From: Gautieria morchelliformis
Lineage: Eukaryota; Basidiomycota; Agaricomycetes; Gomphales; Gomphaceae
NCBI GenBank assembly: GCA_015179125.1
Contig: WHVA01000230.1
Coordinates: 1-64,000, forward strand
Length of the DNA stretch: 64,000 bases
Direction of reading: 5' to 3'
Below, one piece after another: positions 57,601 to 64,000 of the stretch (position 1 is the stretch's first letter; the number at the start of each line of letters is the position of its first letter). The position numbers and the translations under genes are program-made. The notes beneath the pieces are model-generated. The model was given only the letters and a program-made list of their open reading frames with translations. It was not told where the DNA came from and did no database searches.

Positions 57601-58653
57601 GACGTCACGTAGTTCGATCGTGTTCGTCTTGGCGCCGATCTTGAATTCCATGTATATAGTGCCTCGGCCTTGTGTATGTAGTACCGCACCGGGTGAAATT
57701 CCTTCGATTTCTGATGGTTCCTCGGCATAGCTAGCGAAATCATTTCGGCTTCTAGCTATGTGTGTTGTTGCCGCTGAATCGGCTAACCAGTCGGATGCGG
57801 ATATAGCACTGTATGCTACCTCCTTAGATACAAATGCGAAGTCCTTTTCTTCTGCTTGTTTGACTGTTTCTTTGTTCCCTGATTTGAACCATTTCGGTGC
57901 TTGGCCCTCCTTGCCGCCACCTTTCGCCCAACAGTCCTTCACGTAATGACCCTTCTTGCCGCAATTTCGGCACTTTCCCTTTGTTGCTCCTGAGTCATCT
58001 TTCTTGGACCTGTGACGTTGTTGCGCCTTAAGCGCCGTCTGCCGTGCCGATCCAGCTTTCCGTGCTCGATCCTCATCGAGGACCCGAGCTATTAATATAT
58101 CAGCTGTTGTCCCGGCTCCACTGGCGTTTACTGCCGTAATAAACGCCGACCAAGAATCTGGTAATGACGTCAGCAACGTGTTCGAGAACTCGGTGTCACT
58201 GATGAAATGCCCCCGCGCATTCAATTCCTGTTGAATGCCGCGGAGCTTGCGTACGTGCTCCTCCATGTTTGCGCCATCCTCGGCAAGCGTCCGGAAGAAA
58301 TCTCTTCGGAGATTTACAATCCCCACTGCTCCCTTAGATTCGAATATTGCTTGTAGACTAGTCCATACAGCAAACGCAGACATCGTCTGATTGATGTAAA
58401 CTAGTTGTTCATCGGCAACTCTGAGGCAAATCTCTTTTCTAGCTTTCTTGTCTTTCCTTCTCCAATCGTCGATCTCCTGCTGTTCGGTCGCAGTGACGTT
58501 GTCGGCATCTGCCGGTCTCGGTTCCGTCTCCCTGCCGATAGCCACGTTCCACAGATCTGAGTCATCGAGTATCCACTCGAGCCGCCGGCGCCACGCCGCG
58601 TAATTATCCCCGTTCAAGGGATCGATCTTGTACGTGTTATTGCTACTCGACAT
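54631..58653 (-). pseudogene. Copia-2 gag-pol, in-frame TGA in RNase H
   Basis: Open from the ATG at 58653 to 54934. Order: gag, CCHC knuckle CRNCGKKGHYVKDC, protease with DSAATTH, integrase (HRILGHVNINSIKLL; TVSDVWGP; SDNGGEY; PAQNGIAERLN), reverse transcriptase (VYVDDFGLF intact) and RNase H (VDSDYANRND, STTEAEYMAL). TGA at 54931-54933 falls between LGIDQTQPT and LRSDNLGAITLS; beyond it the frame stays open through HARTKHINVAYHFIRE and NVADIFTKGL to 54631. A former CGA would fit. The truncated product would lack the last RNase H motifs. Confidence 0.9.
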
Positions 58654-58719
58654 CGTTGATCGGTATTGAGTTATTGGAGTATGGAGCGTAGTTAGATTTG
58701 TAGTAGTTTAGTTATGCGT

Positions 58720-58732
58720 GGGGCCCATAACC
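58720..58732 (-). promoter_or_regulatory. Copia-2 primer-binding site
   Basis: GGTTATGGGCCCC follows the 5' LTR on the minus strand, the same initiator-tRNA anticodon-arm complement as in Copia-1. Its ATG opens only a six-codon frame (to TAA), and the gag-pol ATG lies 70 bp further on. Confidence 0.7.
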
Positions 58733-58953
58733 TGTGGGACGAAGGAGATATAATGATCTGATATTCTATGATCTGTACAAGATCATCTGTCCTTATATAC
58801 TAATTATGATGTTCCTATATTACCAATCTCTTCGAGCTGCTGTGCCGATGCGATGCCGGTGCACCAGCAACCCGGGGTCGAGAGCGATCTCGAACCTCCG
58901 GCTAAATGCGTGCCGGCTCTGCCTCGGCGGTGTCATCGTCCCGATTACTAACA
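58733..58953 (-). repeat. Copia-2 5' LTR
   Basis: 221 bp, same as the 3' LTR except for one base. Confidence 0.95.
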
Positions 58954-59098
58954 TCATCAACGGCGTGGCTGGATTGGCCACTGGAACCGAAGAGGACAGG
59001 ATGCTGGACGCCGCCGACTAGATACCATGGTTAGTACTCACTTTCTTTGCTTGATTCAGGGATAAGGTGTTCACTCCCTTGTAGCGAAGGAGGGCGAG

Positions 59099-59139
59099 TG
59101 TAAGGACCCGGGATAGCGTACTAACGCCGAGCCCTTACA
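59099..59139. repeat. 41-bp palindromic terminus-like sequence, left copy
   Basis: TGTAAGGACCCGGG ... GAGCCCTTACA. The copy at 60048-60088 is its inverse with a few mismatches. Both begin TG and end CA. Confidence 0.75.
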
Positions 59140-59381
59140 GACTCCGACCAGCTAAAGATAGAACTAGAAAAAACATATATAAGATCAGAACAAATTTCCT
59201 GTACAGATTCGAGACTCTTAGCACCCACCTATCCAAGGTTGACTCAGACTGGTTATATCGAGTGCTGCACCTCTTAAGAACTCGGTTTCCACAGTCTGTC
59301 GCTATACTTTGAGCTCCGACTCCCACTTCCTTACACCGCCCGCCCACTACCCCGCGGGCACGTGACCCCTCGCATGCTACC

Positions 59382-60030
59382 ATGAACAACGTTGAGGGCG
59401 ACGCTGAGGACAACATTGAAGGCAACATGACAGCACCGTAAGTCCATGATCACTTCTCTAGTGAGCCAACTGTTCACTCTGCATCCTGAAGTATTCCTGT
59501 AGGAATCAAAGTTGCTGGAAAGACTATTTCGTTTGTGCTGCCTATTGTATACTGACTCTACGCGATCGACAGCAGACCTGAAATGGGACCACCTTCCCAA
59601 TGTCGGACTGTTCTGCACACGTCCTGGTAACTACTACGCAAAACTCTTTGTCGATAAGGCTGTCAAGAAAACTGCGGTAGCTGCGAGAGGCAATACTGCC
59701 TCGTGGAATGAGACACTCTATTAGTGCGTTTAATTCCAGTGTTATCTTCACGTAGATCTTAAATCCATGCCCAGCAACGACTTGAATGGCGGTTCTGTAT
59801 TAGAAATCGATGTCTACGGGCACCGTATCTTTACACATGATTACTACATAGGTGGCGTGAGGGAGAGGATTGAGTTGCTGCTTGCGGAAGGACCAACTGC
59901 AGGTCAGTCCTTTTCGCTCATCGACGGAATGCACGCGTATTCATCGAACACACCAGCAGTTCCTCGCAAACTGCAAAAAGCCGATAAGGCAGGGAACATG
60001 CATGAGGTTCAGACTGTCATATAGTTCACC
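59382..60030 (+). pseudogene. C2-domain-like protein gene fragment
   Basis: A short first exon from the ATG at 59382 ends at GTAAGT (59438). Further exons read LPNVGLFCTRPGNYYAKLFVD, then KKTAVAARGNTASWNETL, and LNGGSVLEIDVYGHR...YIGGVRERIELLL. The xPxxYxKLxVD...KTxVxxxNTxxWNExxxF...LEIxVY pattern fits the first half of a C2 domain in fungal proteins. Exon joins in the first third are unclear. It ends shortly before the second 41-bp palindrome. Confidence 0.45.
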
Positions 60031-60047
60031 GTTTCGTCTTTCGCAGC

Positions 60048-60088
60048 TGTAAGGGCTCGACGTTAGTAAGCTAGCCCGGGTCCTTACA
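60048..60088. repeat. 41-bp palindromic terminus-like sequence, right copy
   Basis: TGTAAGGGCTCGACG ... GGGTCCTTACA, inverse of 59099-59139. Together they bracket 949 bp. Confidence 0.75.
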
Positions 60089-60099
60089 GGCGGCAAAGG

Positions 60100-63000
60100 G
60101 CCGCGGCAGCAAAAGCCGGTAAATTTGGCGATAAGTATATCGATCTTGCAATTACTGAACCGTGCGATGCTACCTCAGGTCTACACCGACCAAAGACATC
60201 ACGAATATCAAGGCCCCTCGAGGACAATACGATACCCTCACGCATGCACCGTCGGTGGAGGAACATTTGCTACATCCGAAAATGGCTCGAGATGTGTTGT
60301 CGCTGGCAAGGACGGTTCGTTTCCGACGTCATTCCGTGTGTATGTGGTGTTTGACATACCCGATGCTATGACTTCGCTATGTAGTACTTCTAATTCTACG
60401 CATAGCTGACCCCATTCGCGCGTGGAAGTTGCCATCTCGACCCCATATTAGGCCGATTTCTAGCGGCAGCTCGACGGATGCCAAAGTATGCACTAATTCA
60501 GGCGGTGCAAGCATCGAAATTTGGACCAACGTGTGGACGGGTTCCGGGCTGAAGATTGACAGTGCTCCGAGCGATGTTGTGTGAGCACGCGGAAGTGGTG
60601 TTTCGCTCTTCGTCAGCTTGCGACACGTCCCAGCGTGACACGCACGAAGCGTTCGACAACAAGATCGTTACTAGTGCCAGGAATGGAGAGATCATTTATT
60701 GGGATGTTAACAAGTCGGGGTCAAGTATGGTGCGTGGGCGTGGGTTCCTGCGTAACCCAGAGGAGTACTCACATTAACACAACCAGAGACAAGGATAAAT
60801 GAACACAGATGCGCCGTCAATAAGCTAACTATCTCTCCATTCCTGCCCTACCTCTTTGCTAGTGGCTCACAGGACGGGCGCCTACGCTTATGGGCAACGT
60901 TTACCCTCTGCCAAACTCTGAGTATTGTGACCTGCTTCGCGCTCTAGGACCTACGGAGCCCGCCATCTTCCATTATAAAGGTGTACCATCCCACGGGGAT
61001 CCGCGCTCTAGCTCTATCTCCGGTACCCTCAAATCCCATGATTGTCTGTACTGGTCTGGAGAGCGGTAATATTCTGTGGTGGGTGGATTCAATCGTACCA
61101 TAGTCCACGTCGTGTTCATCATTGAAGCTGTAGATGGGACCTCCGCGATAGAGCACTACCCCTGGAACGAATCACGCTCGCGCACTCATCGTCCGTACTG
61201 TCAATGGACTGGCAGTCACCCAGTATGAAAGAGACAGGCTTGGGTGGCTCGTAACGAGTGAGATGGATCGCCAAGTGAAGCTATTTACTCCTGTAACTAA
61301 TCAGCACTGCGCAGTCTGAGTCTCACGCGTCGTTCCAGGTTTGGGACCTTTGCTTGCCGCCAGGGGCTTCCATTCCCGCACATATGAGCGATCACGACGC
61401 GATGCTACTGAATAAGAAGAGGGCCCGAGTTCCTTCCGTACGCTTCACACGCCCTTCCCGTGCGGAATGTGTGTTGGCGACCGGGCTACGATTGCGAGGT
61501 TGCCGTGTGGATTGAGCTTACTCATCCGTCGTTTTCGGTTGTTATTCAATGGCGTACAGATCATGTCTAACAACGGGTCTGAGAGCGAGACCGTCGAAAT
61601 ATGGGACATACGTCGTGCGTGGATCGGCAAGTGGGCTCTGGATGACGCAGAGGGCGGCATCACCGGTACGCGGCGAAAATATTCAGTTGTGTTCGTGTGC
61701 AGACTTGTCAGGCAGACATCGCCTTTGCCGGCTCGCACAAACTGTGGGCGCAAAACGTCAACGGCACGTTTGCACAGCACGACCTCCGGGAGAGCTTCAG
61801 ACCACTCGACGCCATCCAACAGTGGCCATGTCCTGGACTGCGTACGGCAGTCTCGCATTTGCTGCCAACAACCAGCCAGTCGTCGAGCTGCCGTATGATG
61901 ATGTGTGAGCTTATATATATCGCCCACGCACGCTGTGCTATGTTTATGTCGCTCTTATTAGCAACCCATACGGTGTGGACACGCTGCAAGAGCTATGCCT
62001 CCGCCCCAAAGCAACGAGTGATCCTGTTTATGTGCCCTATCAACAAACCCTTGGCGTCGAAGACATTTCTCTTTTTGACCACTCGGCCTTCGAACGCCTG
62101 GCAAAATCGTATGTCTTCGATGGAGATAGACTAAGAGTATGCGAGATTAACGCGGAGGCAGGTCCTTATCTTTCATACTTTTCACGGTGTTTAAGGAGTC
62201 TGCAGCGAGCAAGGGAGGCTGGACAGTTCCATGCTGCTCAGACGTGGCTGCTGCTCCTGTCCCAGCTTGTGGACTTGGAAGATACGTCACCGACTTCTGA
62301 ATACTCGTTGAAGCCGTCGTCGCATATAGAGGCGCCGAGCCAGCTGTCTCCCACATCTGTGTAAGCTTCTTCCCTCCGTGGCCGCGACGTTTTCAATAGC
62401 CATACCGCGCCCGCTACAGTTACGTCAGGGAGTACACGCATTGATACACATCCCATAGAAATAAGCCCGTTATCGTACCGCACGAGAGCTGATCAGATGA
62501 CAAAAGGCACGCCTTCCTCCTCGTCGCCATCCCCCCGCTCGAAACCAAGTCCGCTTTCCTCCCGTCTATCACGGCCTTTCTCCCCGAATTCGTCGCACGA
62601 TACATCCATGCCATCCTCCACCAAGTTGAGCACGGTATCGCACCCCGCCTCCACCGCTCTTCCCGTCCTTCCTCCTACACACCGCCTCGCCATGCGTCGG
62701 GCCTCGATATCGACTCCCAGCACCGGCGGGGATCTGTCTGTCAATGAACAACCCGTGGCCTTTCAGCATGCGCATGTTGGCGAAGGCGCTCTGGACGACT
62801 CAGAGTCGAGCAGTGGATCTGAGGGGTCAGCACCCACGCAGGCCAGTCTCACCCACGACATGGCAGGCTCGCAAGGAGGACCGCAGGCCGTCGTCCGCCA
62901 TAGCCAAACTACCCTGTGATCCAGCGCCGCCTCGCAGTCTCTTGTTGAAGGTTCCTGCGCCGCGTGAAGATTCTCCACACGAACGTGAGGAAGAAGGCAG

Positions 63001-63880
63001 TGTCAGCGGCTATGACACCGATACGTCGGACGTGTCTCGCTCGCCGCCGTCCGCAGCCTCTTCATCTGAATCTGACGCACACATTTCCCCTTCCAAACTC
63101 TCACAAGCGTGGAATCAGAAACATGAGCAACCCGGTCAGGTGCCGGTGCCAGTGTTATCTGGTCATCGTGGGACAAGCATGGCCTATTCCCAGCGGTCTC
63201 TTACCTCGCAGAAATCACAGAATAGTATGCGAACCGTCACTGTAGCGCCTTCTGATACGGCGTCTGTCTATGCGCCATCCATAGACTGAGTCTCGTTACC
63301 AGATCCCACAGCTGACGGTCGCATAGCCGTTGCCGAAGGCATGTCCACACGTTGGCCGTCTCCTCACCACCATCGCGCTGTGTCTGCCACAGTACCCGCG
63401 CTTGGTCTATCTAATATGGATGACACGAGAAATATGCAGACGGGCGGCCTCGTGCCAAACATCACTTACCCTACCAGGCTAAGCGAGGGTCAGACGCGGC
63501 AGATCGTGGAGGATGAAGCGCATTTACGGCAGATTGGCTGGAAGGCGCTGCGAGACTCTTCTCCTCGCCCTTGCTGCCGACACAGTCTTCGAGCAGGCCA
63601 AAGCGCGCCCCCAGGAACCATCGCCCACGACGCCACATGAGGGGGACCCCCCTCCTCACCCTCACGACGCTCGCAAACGCGCTGTACACGCACGCGTGAG
63701 TCCCCCCGCTCCTGCGCTTCCTCGTGTGCGTGGTGGCGGCGCGTGTAGGGTGGGCGAAGGTGAGCCGGTGATTGAACTTGTGCGGAACGAGCTGCGCATG
63801 GCGGCGGTTCTTGTCCGTGGTGCGTAGTCTGAGTACAGGCCGCACGAGACGGCCCGCACGGTTGGTGCACAGATGTTCCC
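60100..63880 (+). pseudogene. RTC1: RTC1/WDR24-like WD40 protein (SEACAT/GATOR2 subunit), decayed
   Basis: WD40 and later segments in the correct order for RTC1/WDR24: RTIRYPHACTVGGGTFATSE..RCVVAGKD, VWTGSGLKIDSA, NKIVTSARNGEIIYWDVNKSG, HRCAVNKLTISPFLPYLFASGSQDGRLRLW, IKVYHPTGIRALALSP, GWLVTSEMDRQVKLF, ETVEIWDIRRAWIGKW, DIAF...LWAQNVNGTFAQHDLRESFRPLD, and AKSYVFDGDRLRVCEINA...AQTWLLLLSQLV. Then come long Ser/Thr/Pro-rich stretches and RQIGWKALRDS / ALAADTVFEQAKARPQ. Segments change frame several times, more than introns explain (for example near 63553), and the C-terminal RING-like zinc region is missing. RTC1 in the SEA complex acts upstream of TORC1 at the vacuole. Upstream it meets the right 41-bp palindrome. 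Confidence 0.7.
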
Positions 63881-64000
63881 CTTCGCATAGACTCTTTTCA
63901 GCATTCAGAACATACTAACACTTAGTTTTACCAATTATGACGGCTGTAGCGATTATTTATATACTACATTACAGCCTGTGCTGAGTCACTCATCCATCGT

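Larger units (their letters stand above)
54462..58953 (-). mobile_element. Copia-2: complete LTR retrotransposon with one stop
   Basis: LTRs of 221 bp (54462-54682 and 58733-58953) differ at one base (G against A in GATCTGTACRAGATC). They are flanked by TCATC (54457-54461 and 58954-58958). The primer-binding site, polypurine tract (GAGGGGGAG on the minus strand) and gag-pol are present. Confidence 0.95.
53893..59021 (+). pseudogene. Gypsy-B terminal RGG-box region, split by Copia-2
   Basis: Pro/Tyr-rich then RGG-rich sequence (GGRRGRGRGRG) read from about 53890, entered by a frame change in a C7 run at 53875. It is interrupted at 54461 by Copia-2 and resumes at 58959, ending at TAG 59019-59021. 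With the insertion and one TCATC copy removed, the frame continues, which shows that Copia-2 inserted into a formerly open frame. Probably a gag-like or accessory tail of Gypsy-B; the role is inferred. Confidence 0.6.

Overview
The window is a transposon-dominated stretch of a filamentous basidiomycete genome, most likely an agaricomycete. The reasons are short GT..AG introns of about 40-66 bp, F-box, DUF6533-like and DMATS-type prenyltransferase genes, and KDZ- and Plavaka-type DNA transposon genes beside Copia, Gypsy and Helitron elements. I found no rRNA, tRNA or CRISPR array. The one ordinary gene that reads cleanly from start to stop is a six-exon transaldolase (42754-44032).

Layout. 1-12.2 kb holds decayed genes: an uncharacterised basidiomycete family (minus strand, running off the left edge), the start of a Plavaka-type transposase cut off by a 975-bp near-perfect palindrome (3002-3976), a partly triplicated F-box start, the C-terminal part of a DDX60-like Ski2 helicase, a Ser/Arg-rich pseudogene and a KDZ-like transposase. 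12274-32694 is a head-to-tail array of four Helitrons. The first carries a Rep-helicase; the other three are non-autonomous and share its ends, a GC-rich subterminal motif, AT-rich repeat blocks and large minisatellites. An intact Copia element (20419-25677, 5-bp target duplication, LTRs differing at one base) sits inside the second Helitron.

32.7-39.8 kb is repeat-rich: a 33-bp minisatellite, a CACGTG cluster, a Copia scrap and a truncated DMATS-type gene ending in an LTR-like repeat. 39.9-42.6 kb is a 5'-truncated chromointegrase Gypsy whose visible lesions are all compatible with CpG transitions. After the transaldolase come a DUF6533-like fragment, an F-box gene with one stop codon, a 140-bp tandem repeat with a conserved hairpin, and a transposon-associated uncharacterised gene. 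50.3-59.0 kb is a broken Gypsy whose 3' end is split by a second young Copia (54462-58953). The right end has a C2-like gene lying between inverted 41-bp palindromic sequences, then a decayed RTC1/WDR24 (SEACAT/GATOR2) gene.

Two damage types recur: in-frame TGA codons where CGA is likely, and single-base frame breaks in otherwise well-conserved frames. The second may be real decay or uncorrected assembly indels. The most unusual structures are the contiguous Helitron array with its shared leader modules, the gag start codon lying inside the Copia primer-binding site, and the 479-bp-arm palindrome.
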